Source of the DNA: Paratinospora sagittata
Taxonomy: Eukaryota; Streptophyta; Magnoliopsida; Ranunculales; Menispermaceae
Reading direction: 5' to 3'
DNA: 64,000 nt
NCBI GenBank assembly: GCA_035771175.1
Contig: CM069592.1
Location: 40,178,623 to 40,242,622, forward strand
Shown: positions 47,559-58,616 of the stretch, piece by piece
Position numbering within the stretch: position 1 is the stretch's first letter
Layout: the number at the start of each line of letters is the position of its first letter
Notes under the pieces: generated by a model
What the model was told of the DNA's origin: nothing
The model's input: only the letters and a program-made list of their open reading frames with translations
The model's database searches: none
Position numbers and translations under genes: made by a program

Positions 47559-49040
47559 TAAGGGTTTTCGTCAAAAAGGCCTGCACCCCTCTTTTTTTTA
47601 ACACCCCCTGTAGGAAATGAAATAGAATTCAAAGTGAGGAAAAGTTGTGGAAGCGTTACTACTAACGTTCTAGACATTCATTTGGTGAAATCTCATAGAG
47701 ACTTTCACCACTTCTTTGAAGGTCAAAATATCAACTTTTCATAGTCAAAAAACCTCTTCCAACCCAATAAAGATGAAGCAATAGATTCTAGATTTCAACT
47801 TGAATTCAAACACAAAAGTATTGTCTCAAACATATCCACAAACACCTCTCTTCATATGTCTTCTCACACTATAACCAAGAAGATAGCCAACATTTCTCCC
47901 AAGCACACACACATTTGCTGTGACCATAATCGTTATTTGTGTGTGGGTGTTTTGATAACTATCTGGTAATTATCTAGTGTCCAATTGGCCACCTACATAG
48001 CAGTCAATGTGTATCAAATATAAATTTCCAACACCAACAATGCCATTACATTTGAATTGACTCTTAAAGTTTTCCATCATGCCTTTAATGTTTTTGAACG
48101 ACGAACAGAGTAAGGTTTCCACGATAGAATAAGAAAGACTTTTGTTTCTAGAGCAACATGAAATTTTAAGCCCTACCAGTTTATAAATCTGTTTAATTTG
48201 AAAATGGAAATGAAACAAATGATAGATATGCCTTTGTAAAGCACAAATTATTTGTGATCATAACTAGAGAGTTGTTTATCCCACTTAAAGCGATAAAAAT
48301 GTAAAACAGAGAAGAAGACTGCAATAATTGAGGCTATAAAGCATATATCAAAACTTAGAACCCTTAACTACCAGCTCAACTGCCACACAAAAGCCAGGCC
48401 TTGCTTAAAAAGAAAACTATCACATACCAAAGAGATATGCCATTAAAAAGAAAATGCCTCTCACTCTGTGGATGGTGTGTGTTACAATCAGAAATAAAGC
48501 AAACTCTAAATTATTTCAACAACAAAAATACATCATTCTTATGGGTGCCATCATGGTTACTTGCAAGATCATTAAAAGTAGCACCAAAATCAATTGCTAC
48601 ACTACACCCATCACCCATGGAACAATCAAAAGCATTGGTTTTTAACATGCAGTGATCAAACCCACAGCTCTAGTTCAGAATTACCCCACCAATTCATTCA
48701 AGCATTTCTTCAAATAATTACAAGTCACAACGTGCCGCAACAATTAATTCTCTCCCATGAACCTTGTAGCGAAGATTAATTAATTTTCTATTGAAGATTT
48801 GTGGTATCAACTTAAACGCGCAAGGCCATAAATTCGCAAATCCATTAAAAAACACAATCAAATCCCAATCACATAGCCCAAGTTTTCAATTTCTTACGTC
48901 CATCAGCTAAGCATTTGAGCGATAAAAGGGTGAATTGCTTGCGTACATACCGGAATTATCGAATCTCTGCCGCGAATTTTGGTTTTCTCTTCTCTTTTCT
49001 TCTTCTTCTTCTTCTTCTCGTGCTATGTGTCTTTCAGTAA

Positions 49041-50281
49041 GAAGTGGCGCATTCCTCTGTTTTCCCTTATATATTTATTTTCATTGTTTTTGAAAAAAAA
49101 CTAAATGTCATCTTATTGAATTATTTTTGTTTCCACTCTAATATTTTTTATGAGAAAAAAAAAAGGTGTTTGTTAACTGTACAATCAGCATTTACCAAAG
49201 ATAATAAAAAATAGAGATATAATATAATCTTGAGTTGAGTTGTATAAAACTTTAACATAAAATTTATATCATTAATTAACTGATTATTATATAGTGTTTG
49301 ATTTTAAATATTGTAAAATATCATTAAGTTGATCTAAACTTTAAAATAACTTTATTTAATTTTGTTACTAGACAGAATTTAGTTTTCTTGTGTAGTTAAA
49401 AAAAAACTTAGTTAAATTAAGTTGAGTCGAGTTGCCAATAAAATATTAGTTTGTCGGTTCGAGTGGCTGGTCTATTAAATAGAGTCAGAGGTTCGAGGCG
49501 AGATTCAGGTGAATATTAAATTTCTTCGAATTTTCTCGTTGGCGTAAAGTGACTGTATTCAGGACTCGAAAACCCTATACCTACTCGCAAATGGAGTAGG
49601 TATAGGGTTATACTTATTTTTTCTCGAAAAAACAAATTACGTCGAGTCTAGTTGAGTTGATAGATAGTATTTGGTTTGTTTCAAAAACTAATATCACAAT
49701 TATTAAACATAAAAATATACTAAAAAATTAAGATTAATATAAAATAATAAATTATTAAACATTCAATTATATGATAAAACCATTTAATCTGGTTTGGTTT
49801 AGTTTCGATCGATTAAGAAAAATACAAACTCAAACCAAACTTCTATGTAGAAGATGATAAATAAGTATTATTGAAAGCTTGTCGCGGGATTTGACCGTTA
49901 TTATGGAAGCTCTCATGTCACTTAAAGAAGTTAAATCTATTATGCAATGCATGTACCAAATTAATGACAAGGTTAATTATAATAGATTACATTACATCAT
50001 TTTCATAAGAAAAAAATCAGCACATACTTCACTTCAATTACAATGACACCAATGGATGAGGCATGACAAAAAAAAAAAAAAAAAACAAAAACATACAAAA
50101 AAAATATATAAAAATAAAAAATCAATTAATTAATACACATGATATACCCTCATCATCTACTTGATCTCTTTCTCTCTATAGGTAACTGACTGACTCGCTT
50201 CTTTTCCCTTCATCTTCTTCCTCCATTAATGAAGGCTTAATCAATCATTAATAATATCATTCAATCAATAAATTAGTTAAT
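49041..50281. other. Intergenic between SEN2 leader and EXO70
   Basis: The stretch contains the SEN2 upstream region, a SINE-like unit with a strong hairpin at 49440-49636, and AT-rich sequence that includes the EXO70 3'UTR close to 50000-50281. No gene was seen. Confidence 0.5.
49440..49636 (+). mobile_element. SINE-like unit with a 16-bp perfect hairpin
   Basis: An A-box-like 'ggttcgagtggctggtct' and a B-box-like 'cagaggttcgaggc' sit about 30 bp apart near the left end. The 3' part carries the perfect inverted repeat 49571-49586 / 49594-49609 (arm aaccctatacctactc, 7-nt loop). A T-rich tail follows. No target duplication was found. Confidence 0.5.
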
Positions 50282-52465
50282 TTATGTTCTTCTTCTCACC
50301 ATTGAAGCTGGATTGCCATCAAACAATTCATCAATGTAAGTCTCAATATCTTCTGGACCAAACTTTATGTACTTCTCAGTTTGCCTTCCTGCATCCAAAT
50401 ACTGCCTGAATCTACCTAAGAACGATCGATACGCCGGAATCATCACCGCAGAAATCGAAACCCGAAGCTCCGATTGCAACTGTTCATCGCTCACAACCCA
50501 CGAGCTCTGCGTCTTATGTATCTCTTCGAACATCGAATTGAAACTCTTGAACCTCTCCTTTAGCATTGGCTTCAATACCTTACCATTCACTTGCAATCCT
50601 TCGTCTCTGAGACATCCCAATACTTTACTCCATGTCTCCCGCTGGTAATTCTTATGGTACTGTCGGAGATCCGACGATCGTCGCCTGCACCACGTGTCCC
50701 CCATCAAGTCGTGGATCTCCGGCGATCCTTTGATCTTCTGCACGATGTAGCGGCCGTTGTTCATCAGGAAAATGTAGCTCAGTGACAGATCTTTGTACAG
50801 TTTTGATTTTGATTCGAGGTTTGAATCGAGTAGATCCATTACTGTCATTAGTTGTACTGAAAATGGTGAAGGTTTTGGAGCTTGTTCGTGGTGGCTGCTT
50901 GGCGTGTTGGTTTCGGAATCTGATCCGCCTGATGCGTCTGATCGATCGATCTTACGGTGTTCTTGGAAGACTTGTTCCAAGGTTTCTTTGTACTCGCAGG
51001 TGTATTTCACGTAGTTCATGATGTAGCGAGTTAGAGGATGAACTGCACCGCCTGGCACTGGAGTTCTGCCGTTGTCGGCCTTGATCGAGTTCTCTAGATC
51101 GCAGAATATTCCGACGACTGCTTCGCCGATCCGGCCTCGTGCCGTTGAGATTTCTGATATGAGTTCGTTTGATAAGTCTTGATCGGACAAGAATCCTTCC
51201 ATGGCGGTGATGATATCACGCAAGGTTTCGTACATGTCAAGGAATTTGAACAGTTTTTCTGCGGATCTCTTCGTCATGGCGACTGCTTCGGCGAAATTGA
51301 GAAGTTGTATGACGACACTGCGAGTGAGGTTTCCGAAGAGGCTGCCAGAATCGGAGGGATTATCGGAGAAAACCTCGCAGCAGAGCTTCTGTTCGCCGGG
51401 AAAGTAAACTTTGTAGCAATGCTTGGTCGCGGTGATCCACTTCGCGATCTCTCCTTCAAGCGACTCCCACTGCATTTTCTGAACGTCATCCATGCTGATC
51501 TTCTCGCATCCGATCTTACTCAAGCTTTCAACTAAAACATGTCTCCTGATTATGCTGTAAGCTTGACAACACTCCGCCTCGTAACCAGACGAGATCATCG
51601 TCGTCGCAACACGTTTCAGTCTCGACACGATCTCCGGCGAGTATCCGGGGAACTGATCGTCTTCGTTGGTCTCGGATTGCTGCTGCTGTTGCGGCTGCTG
51701 TAACAAGCAGTGATCATGCTGCTCGCTGCTGCTCGCTGCTTGCTTTGCTTTCGAATCGCTCGCATTCCATTCCGAATCAGCAAGGATTCTATAATCCTCT
51801 AACATAGCTCGGAACTCGTCTTCTAAAAACGCCATCGCTCGTTGCAAAACAGCACTGGTGCAGCTAACCACCGCCGCTAAATTCTCCTCCGATCGAAACT
51901 CACCGAGAGCAGTCGTCAATTTCGAGATCCTATCAACAGAATCCAAAAGCGCCAAATCCTCGTCCGAATCACGGCACCATTTCGCCGGAATCTCACCGGA
52001 ATCATACTTCGAGATCTCTAGTTCAACAAGCCTCGCGAATTTCTCCACGCAACTCGGAATCTCCGGTGGATTGGACTTATCGTTATCTGTAGAATGAAGG
52101 AAACTAGAAAGGAACTGGTCAATCTCTTCCGACAGTTTGGAGAGACTATTAGAATCGAGATCAGGAGGAAAACCAGAAGAAAAAGAAGAAGGAGACGAAG
52201 AAGACTCCTGTTCTATGTTGTTATTCTGATCTTTCTCCTCTTGCTTCTCTTCTCCGATTGATAATTCTTGTGTCTCCGATTTACGTTCAACAACATCAAC
52301 AACTTGAGGTGAAACTGAATCCGGTGGTGCCCCCGGAGATTGTTGATGATGATAATAATCTGGTTGTTCTTGCTTCTTGTCATCGTCTCCGTTTCCGTTG
52401 GAAAAACCACCGGATTTCTCAGTCGCGAGTTTCTCCATTTTAGGTGAGTCTTTCTGCCTGAACAT
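50282..52465 (-). CDS. EXO70: EXO70 exocyst subunit, probably EXO70C clade (727 aa, intronless)
   Basis: Single exon of 727 codons. Residues 1 to about 100 are low-complexity and acidic/Ser-rich. The Exo70 domain fills roughly 300-715, with CCQAYSIIRRHVLVESLSKIG, then WITATKHCYKVYFPGEQKLC, QLLNFAEAVAMTKRSAEKLF, PGGAVHPLTRYIMNYVKY, LSYIFLMNNGRYIVQKIKGS, YQRETWSKVLGCL and the C-terminal FGPEDIETYIDELFDG. Plant EXO70 proteins tether secretory vesicles at the plasma membrane as part of, or apart from, the exocyst. A single exon and a long disordered N-terminus are usual for the non-A clades. Placement in EXO70C (pollen-expressed in Arabidopsis) is from memory of the C-terminal blocks and is uncertain. 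A poly-Gln stretch (LLQQPQQQQQ) lies near residue 260. The upstream region has W-boxes and a G-box. Confidence 0.96.
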   Translation of the reverse strand: MFRQKDSPKMEKLATEKSGGFSNGNGDDDKKQEQPDYYHHQQSPGAPPDSVSPQVVDVVERKSETQELSIGEEKQEEKDQNNNIEQESSSSPSSFSSGFPPDLDSNSLSKLSEEIDQFLSSFLHSTDNDKSNPPEIPSCVEKFARLVELEISKYDSGEIPAKWCRDSDEDLALLDSVDRISKLTTALGEFRSEENLAAVVSCTSAVLQRAMAFLEDEFRAMLEDYRILADSEWNASDSKAKQAASSSEQHDHCLLQQPQQQQQSETNEDDQFPGYSPEIVSRLKRVATTMISSGYEAECCQAYSIIRRHVLVESLSKIGCEKISMDDVQKMQWESLEGEIAKWITATKHCYKVYFPGEQKLCCEVFSDNPSDSGSLFGNLTRSVVIQLLNFAEAVAMTKRSAEKLFKFLDMYETLRDIITAMEGFLSDQDLSNELISEISTARGRIGEAVVGIFCDLENSIKADNGRTPVPGGAVHPLTRYIMNYVKYTCEYKETLEQVFQEHRKIDRSDASGGSDSETNTPSSHHEQAPKPSPFSVQLMTVMDLLDSNLESKSKLYKDLSLSYIFLMNNGRYIVQKIKGSPEIHDLMGDTWCRRRSSDLRQYHKNYQRETWSKVLGCLRDEGLQVNGKVLKPMLKERFKSFNSMFEEIHKTQSSWVVSDEQLQSELRVSISAVMIPAYRSFLGRFRQYLDAGRQTEKYIKFGPEDIETYIDELFDGNPASMVRRRT

Positions 52466-52778
52466 GTTGTTGTTTCGGTTGCGATTTCGATTTCGATTTA
52501 AGTTTCAGTTTTGTTCGTTCGTTCTTTCTCTGTAAATTTTTTTTGTTTGGTCGTTTTGTTTGGTTTCTTCGTTGCTTGATTTGTTTGTTTGTTTGTTCGA
52601 TGTTTCTTAAGAGAAGAAGAAGGAGATGCGGAAAGAGAGGGGGAACGGGTCAGAGTGGTTGGAGATGTACGGACATGAGAGAGCTCTCCCTCTTGTGCGC
52701 GCCACGACGTCGCACATCTACCGTGTAAGTCGGGATTTTTTTTAATGAGGGTTGGGCACAAGAGTCTAGAAATTCCGC

Positions 52779-52870
52779 CACGTGGAGATTGGGAGTCGTT
52801 GACTTGTTTTCTATATCTATCTATAATAAAGTCACATGATGAACGATGACATTGGTTGACCTTGGTCAAC
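52779..52870 (-). promoter_or_regulatory. G-box and W-box cluster upstream of EXO70
   Basis: A G-box cacgtg (52779-52784), a W-box core ttgac (52799-52803) and a head-to-head W-box pair ttgacc/ggtcaa (52856-52861 and 52864-52869, inside gttgacc-tt-ggtcaac) lie 315-405 bp upstream of the EXO70 ATG. W-boxes are WRKY sites and are common in stress- and defence-responsive promoters. Function is inferred. Confidence 0.5.
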
Positions 52871-53253
52871 TTGATGACGTAAGATAAGTATTGGTTGCAG
52901 GCTTGTAGCCATCCGCACGTTGCACACTTTTAGGCCACCTTATCCTAATTAACATTAATCATATGAAAAAGAAAAATATACATACATGTATAATTGTTAC
53001 AAGGAAGTAACAATCCTAAAACGACAGGCACTTGAGACTTCGGGCTTAAAAGGCTGGTTTGCTTGCTATAATCTGGGCTTGGTTTGGGCCCATTATATAT
53101 AATATGCTTGATCCTCAATCATAATTCATAACTAGTTCTAGTTTTGATGTCTAAAAACGTGCACAAAAACTCTTTTTGGAGATAATGGGTGCAATGCTAA
53201 AACCCAATGGTGGCATGGTACCCCGCGTTTGTTAAATATTTGAAAAAGGGTCA

Positions 53254-54208
53254 GGCTATTTTTACCTATTCTTTTTTATTTCTTGATCTGCTTATTTTTT
53301 TCATCTACTTAAATTTTTATTATACCCTTCTCATTCTAAGGCTCTAAATCCTTTCCTTTTCTCTATTCTCTTCATCATTAATGCATTATTTCTTCAAGTT
53401 TTTCACTCATTTAAAGTGTTAGAATACTGTTTAAAAGATTTGTTAGCAATAACGTCGTAAAATCTTGTCAAAAAATTGAATTATTTCGGGTGTTGAAGGT
53501 TTTGAACTTAAATCGATAAGTAAATCATAATATTTACATGTTCTAAATTAATTTTAATGCTACATTGATATATTAGAATATTTTTTTTTTGCCAAAAAAT
53601 AGATGAAAATGATAGAATGAGGAGCCGAAAATAGTTCCAGAAGTCCATTATATATGCTAGAATCGCAAACGTCCGACCCTGGTGGGTCGGACATTTCTTT
53701 TTATGTTCGACTACTATAAGTCGGACATAAAGAGGTGTTCGACCTTATTGGGTCAAACAATACATTTTTTTATTTTTGATTTTGATTTTTCTTTTTTGTC
53801 GGATCCTGATGGGCCAAACAGAGAAGATATGTTCGACCTATTAGGGTCGGACAAACTTCATTTTGTCTACCCGGGTTGAATACATCCAATTCGAAGGTGA
53901 ATTTTTTGGATTTTGAAATCTATTTTCCCTCCCTTTTATCTTTGATTTTAGGTATGTTTTTATAAAAAAATACTTTAAAAGGGTAAAAATGATAGAAATG
54001 TATGCTTTTGATTTAAAAAATATAAGAAAATAACAAAATTGAATATTGAGATGAGTTAAGAGAGTTGAAGAGTTGAAGGATTTAGGATAAAGAGTGGGTG
54101 AGTGAAAAGAGAGGTTAGAGAATTTAAGAAATACGTGAGATTTTTTTGGCCTTTTCAATTTTTAAATAAGACGGATGAAAAGATAGAAAATGATTGGTGA
54201 AAATAGCC
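53254..54208. mobile_element. TIR element (955 bp) with internal hairpin cluster
   Basis: The left end 'ggctatttttacctattc' matches the complement of the right end 'ggctattttcaccaatca'. Similarity continues patchily inward for 60 bp or more (pyrimidine-rich 'tttatcttttcatc'-type sequence on both arms). The flanks are tca and taa, close to the TAA/TTA target of PIF/Harbinger elements. No transposase frame exists, so it is non-autonomous. Five short hairpins built on gttcgacc...gggtcggac lie in the middle (53671-53852). The family is not known to me. Confidence 0.6.
53671..53852. repeat. Five related small hairpins (gtccgaccc/gggtcggac)
   Basis: Hairpins are at 53671-53692 (perfect 9-bp stem, 4-nt loop), 53702-53729 (11-bp stem with one G-T), 53737-53758, 53798-53819 and 53831-53852. 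All are variants of one inverted-repeat box with loops of 4-6 nt, spaced 10-45 bp apart. Confidence 0.85.
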
Positions 54209-55739
54209 TAATATTCAACCGTTGATGAGTGTTAGCGTTGTATTTACATTGTCACCCGAAGGTTTATTGTTCGTTTTTAGGGTTGACCCGCTGATAGAAA
54301 AGACCAAATTGTCGACAATACTCTCACCAAGTTGTGATGGAACAATAGCAGGGTACTTTTTTCATTCTTTATTTTATTTTTGAGCAAATAGGTTTTATTG
54401 TTAGGCACCATTAAATGGTTAATGCTGGGCTATTTGTCATAGCAAACTATGTCACTTCTTAATGTCATGCATAATATATATATATATTGTATCATGATGT
54501 TCTATTAGCCCTTGACCATTTAATTACAAAGTAAAGATAAATAAATCTCTATTATCAATAAATGCATTTTTTTTCTTAATTATATATCTTTAAATTAGCT
54601 TAGAAGCCATGTAATGAAGATTAATTAATGAATATATTTTATTAGGATCTTATTTGCTTCTTTTTTTTTGAATTTTAATTATTTAATATTTGTTAGACTT
54701 TAGTTTGTTTATTTTTAGTAAGAGTCTAGATATTTATTTGAGAGGATTAGGATACTAGTTCTACTCTATTAGAAATTTTATTAAGAGTTTTATTAGGAAC
54801 CTAATTGTTTATTTGAGTTTTTATAAATAGTCTCTAATAGGATTAATGCAACAAATGGGTTAAATTATCAATTCATTTTTCATTTTTTTTCTCGAAACAT
54901 AACCTATACACAATTTGAATATAATAATCTAACTCTTAGTCTCCTTCAAAAAAATAAAATAAATAACTCTAAGTTAAAAAAGTTTTTCTTTGTAGTCGGT
55001 GATATTGTTATTTTCTCACATTTTCAATATTCTATTTAAAATGAATCATCTCAACATGTAGTTCACCAGTTTTATGACACAACAATGTTCAATAATGTGT
55101 ACAAAATCTTAATGTTCATCATTTTTTGATAAAAATTGACTTTATTTTTATTTTTATGGGAATCAATTTGATTCATACTATATATGAAATTAAAAATATT
55201 TTCATAGTTGTGCAACTAAACTTTATATTGTACTCACTAGGTTAGGTAACTCTGGCGGTGTATGCCATTATCAATGATAATAAATTTCATGTGCATTATA
55301 GTAGTTAGTGGAACTTGTTGATAACACACTGTCTCTAGTGCAACTCCCATCGTAATCAATATATATTATTTATCGAAGTTCCCAGAGTCTTGGGGTTTTA
55401 AATATGTTTAAATAGTTGATCTATGTAGGGTAGTACATATCTAGCATGGCGCACGGGTCTTGTGCATGGATGTGCTTTTAGGCTACAAAAATATTGAGAT
55501 TTAAGACTTTGTTGCTTGCTTTTTTATGAATGACTGAAAAATATAATCTTCCAAGCAACATCGCACATTTATTATTGGACATTATGTAAACTTAAGTATG
55601 CAATGCTTACATCCTTCCTCCATTAAATTTTTATTTATTTATAATTTATGTATACTATTTTCTATCAAATATTTTATATTAATTAAAGTAATATTTTTGA
55701 TGTGGTAGTGGACATCTCTTCTTTACTTTTCATCTTTCA
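54209..55739. other. Intergenic AT-rich stretch with LTR-like sequence
   Basis: About 54640-54920 has an LTR-like look: repeated 'aggaacctaattgtttattt' style sequence leading into a TATA motif 'tttataaatag' at about 54820-54830. No element ends or coding parts were identified. Nothing else is recognisable. Confidence 0.35.
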
Positions 55740-57300
55740 TTATTTTATTTTTTTGAAGGATAAAAAGATTATGTAAGCAAAGGCCAAAGGATAGCAAAAT
55801 TTCAAAAGATACAAAAATTACACCCTCATATAAGGGACACCTGAAATATGTCTATTAACAAGTATATACAAATAAGTGGGCAAAATGCTGGGAGGAAAAA
55901 TCATCTCCACACCGTTAGCAGCATAATTAGCCAAAAATCAGCAACGTGATTTGCCTCTCTCCAAATATGTGTAATAGACTATGACTTCCACCTTCTAAGC
56001 AAGTCAAGAACATATAAGATCATAGATCTTAATCTCCAAGGGATCAAAGCATTACCTTGTATAATTTGTAGTAAGTGTAAGGAATCAATGTGTGCGTCAT
56101 ACTCCTGGGGTAAGCATTCCAAACCCTTAAGTAAGGCTAAGGATTTTGAGTGAAGCACATCCCGCAAGGGGCATGCACTTGCTAGCGTGCTCCTCGGATT
56201 ACCATCATGATCTCTCCAAATGGCTCCATAGCCACCCCGCCCCATGGTCCAAGAGCCGTCAGTATTAAGTTTAAAGCAACCTAGAGGGGGAGGCAAGCAA
56301 GTAATAAAATGGGGTGATTCTGGAGCAATTAAGACTGCAATCTGGCAAGCATCAAAAATAAAAGTTGCTGAACTGGTTAGGCTACTAAGAGAAATTGAGG
56401 TACCACAGACATTGATGACATCAAATGGGATATCTCCCAACAAGCCTTCAATCGATCTAGCCTTGAGATTGAACTTCCTATTGTTTCTTTCCATCCAAAT
56501 ATGATGAACACAAGCTGCAAAAGTCGACTTGACTATGCAACTGTCAAAAGAAGAGGCATTGAAGGTCTGAAAAATTCTTTCACCAATGTCCTTCCAATTA
56601 TCGAGGTTCCCCACAAATTGGAAGCATTTTTGGGCAATGCCTTACCAAATCAAATTAGAAAAGGCGTATAAGAAAAAGTGATGATCAACATTTTTCAAAC
56701 CATTCCAGCATAACATACAATAGGGATTAACATTCATGCCAAACCTCCTCAATCTAGTCGTCATAGACAAACGACCCCACCAAACCTTCCAAAGAGTGAG
56801 GCTAATGCGAGGCACATGACCTTTAAACCAGATCAAATTAGCTCAGTCACAGCAAGGACCTTGAGTTTTGGTAATTTCCCAAGCTGATATAAATGTAAAC
56901 AGGCCATTAGTGGAGGGCTTCCAAATAATTTTATCACAATCCCAAGGATGTAGACAGTCTACATGATTCGACACTAAGGAGATAGATTGCAAAAGGTTAT
57001 TTGAAGTTGGAAAACACCAACCACCATCACTTCTAACATCAGCCACTAAGGACAAGCGGTTGAACACAAATCTTCTTCTAACATTTTCCCCAAAATGATG
57101 AACAAGAATACCCTCTGGGTGCCACGAGTCGAGCCAAAAAAGAGTAGATCTCCCATTACCATTAAGAAGTAGGATATGCTCACTCGATCTTTCCCTAACC
57201 TGCTTGGGAAAGAAGAGTAGGTCAAGCCAAAGAAGAATAACCTTCTTCTAATGGTTTGTTTTCCTTTAAATTTGCTTGGGAGATAACTAGAACTGGAGGC
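55740..57300 (-). mobile_element. L1-type LINE, 5'-truncated (minus-strand copy)
   Basis: Read on the minus strand, it starts in a GRSTLFWLDSWHPEGILVHH-like segment, continues through zf-RVT (PRISLTLWKVWWGRL, then CMLCWNGLKNVDHHFF) and ends in an RNase H domain (FKLNTDGSWTMGRGGYGAIW, with RLRSMILYVLDLLRRWKS before the stop at about 55979). Several stops and frameshifts break it between 55979 and 57300. The 3'UTR (ggtgtcccttatatgagggt region) and A-tail end at about 55740. Confidence 0.9.
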
Positions 57301-57312
57301 CCTCCTTGCACC

Positions 57313-58420
57313 TAGGCTAATATAACTTGGTTTAAAGGTCATGTGCCTCATATTAGCCTAACTCTGTGGAAGGTTTGGTGGGGTAGATTATCCACAATGA
57401 CTAGACTAAGGAGGCTTGGCATTAATGTTGATCCATATTGTGTGCTTTGTTGGAATGGTCTGGAAAATATTGATCATCTCTTCTTCTCACGTGCCTCTTC
57501 TAATTTGATTTGGAAAGGTATTGCTCAAAAATGTTTTCAGATTGTGGGGAACCTTGATAACTAGAAGGATGTTGGTGACAAAATTATGCAGGCTTTCAAC
57601 TCTTCTTCTTCCCTTGATAGCATCATAGTCAATTCGACCTTTGCTGCTCGTGTTCATCATATATGGATGGAAAGGAACAACAGAAAATTTAATCTTAAGG
57701 CTAGATCGATCGAAGGTTTGTTGGGTGATATCTCGTTTGATGTTACCAACTCATGTGGTACTTCAATTTTTATCAGTAACTTATACAACTCAACAACTTT
57801 TATCTTTAATGCTTGGCATGTTGTAATATCAACTGTTTAAGATTCTCTCCAGTTCATTGCGTGGATACCTCCCTCCCAGGTTGCTTTAAACTTAATACTG
57901 ATGGTTCTTGGTCTATGGAGAGAGGTGCTTATGGTGCTATTTTGAGAGGTCATGATGGTTCTTTAAGGAGAGCTTTAGCAGGTGCCATCATCTTGAGAGA
58001 TGTGCTCCATTCATAATCTTTAGCTCTATTGAAAGGTATGGAGTGCCCGTCCCTTGACTATAATGCCCACATTCAAATAGAGTCTGATTCTCTCTACTTA
58101 GTTCAGATCATCCAAGGCAAAGCTTTGATCCCTTGGAGGTTGAGATCCATGATTTCATCGATTTTTGACTTACTTAAAAGATGGAGATCTTGGTTGATTA
58201 CGCATATTTGGAGAGAAGCAAATCATGTTGCTGATTTTTTGGCTAGCTTTGTTGATATCGGTGTGGAGTTTTTCTTCCCTTCCACCAATTTTCCAAATGA
58301 TTTGTACATGCTTATTGATTGAGATATATCAGGTGTTCCCTATAAGAGGGTGTAATTTTTGTAATTTTGCTGTCTTTCGGCCTTTAGCTTTTTAATATAT
58401 TTTTATCCTTTAAAAAAAAA
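57313..58420 (+). mobile_element. L1-type LINE, 5'-truncated (plus-strand copy)
   Basis: A second copy of the same LINE family, opposite to the first: PHISLTLWKVWWGRLSTMTRL, CVLCWNGLENIDHLFF, VHHIWMERNNRKFNLKARSI, an RNase H part (CFKLNTDGSWSMERGAYGAI, in another frame) and THIWREANHVADFLASF. A stop at 58322 and a 3'UTR with an A-run (58411-58419) follow. It is interrupted by stops at about 57562 and 57840 and by frameshifts. It starts at an 11-bp inverted repeat (57313-57323 / 57350-57360) next to the minus-strand copy. Confidence 0.9.
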
Positions 58421-58445
58421 TAGAAATCCTTCCCTAACCTTGAGG

Positions 58446-58603
58446 TGATAAATTTTCCATTACATTATTTCTCTCTCATTCCATTGACAACCATTTCACT
58501 TATATATTACAAAATAGCCGAAAAACAGGAAACATGTTCCGTCTTAAAAACCGGAAACATGTTCCGTAAAATCGCCGGAAACATGTTCCGTGAAATCGTA
58601 ATA
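58446..58603 (-). repeat. Copia 3' LTR
   Basis: 158 bp. On the minus strand it runs TATTACG...TTATCA. It carries three near-palindromic boxes (ggaaacatgttccg at 58528-58541, 58553-58566 and 58577-58590) and then a TATA-like 'atatataagtg' (complement of about 58496-58506), an arrangement consistent with a U3 promoter. Confidence 0.95.
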
Positions 58604-58616
58604 CCCCCCCTCAAGT
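58604..58616 (-). other. Polypurine tract
   Basis: On the minus strand 'cttgagggggg' directly abuts the 3' LTR, the expected plus-strand priming site. Confidence 0.85.

Larger units (their letters stand above)
44834..49040 (-). other. Probable SEN2 5'UTR with a 4-kb intron
   Basis: On the minus strand an acceptor 'gatctttacag|gtgttc' (exon from 44941 down) lies about 110 bp before the SEN2 ATG. A purine-rich leader-like stretch at 49020-48951 (GAAGAA repeats, then 'gattcgataattccg') ends in a consensus-like donor '|gtatgtac'. Joining them gives a 5'UTR intron of about 4.0 kb (44942-48950). This interval contains an Au SINE remnant, a copia reverse-transcriptase relic, a TIR element and AT-rich filler, and no credible independent gene. 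Inferred from splice signals only. Confidence 0.4.
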
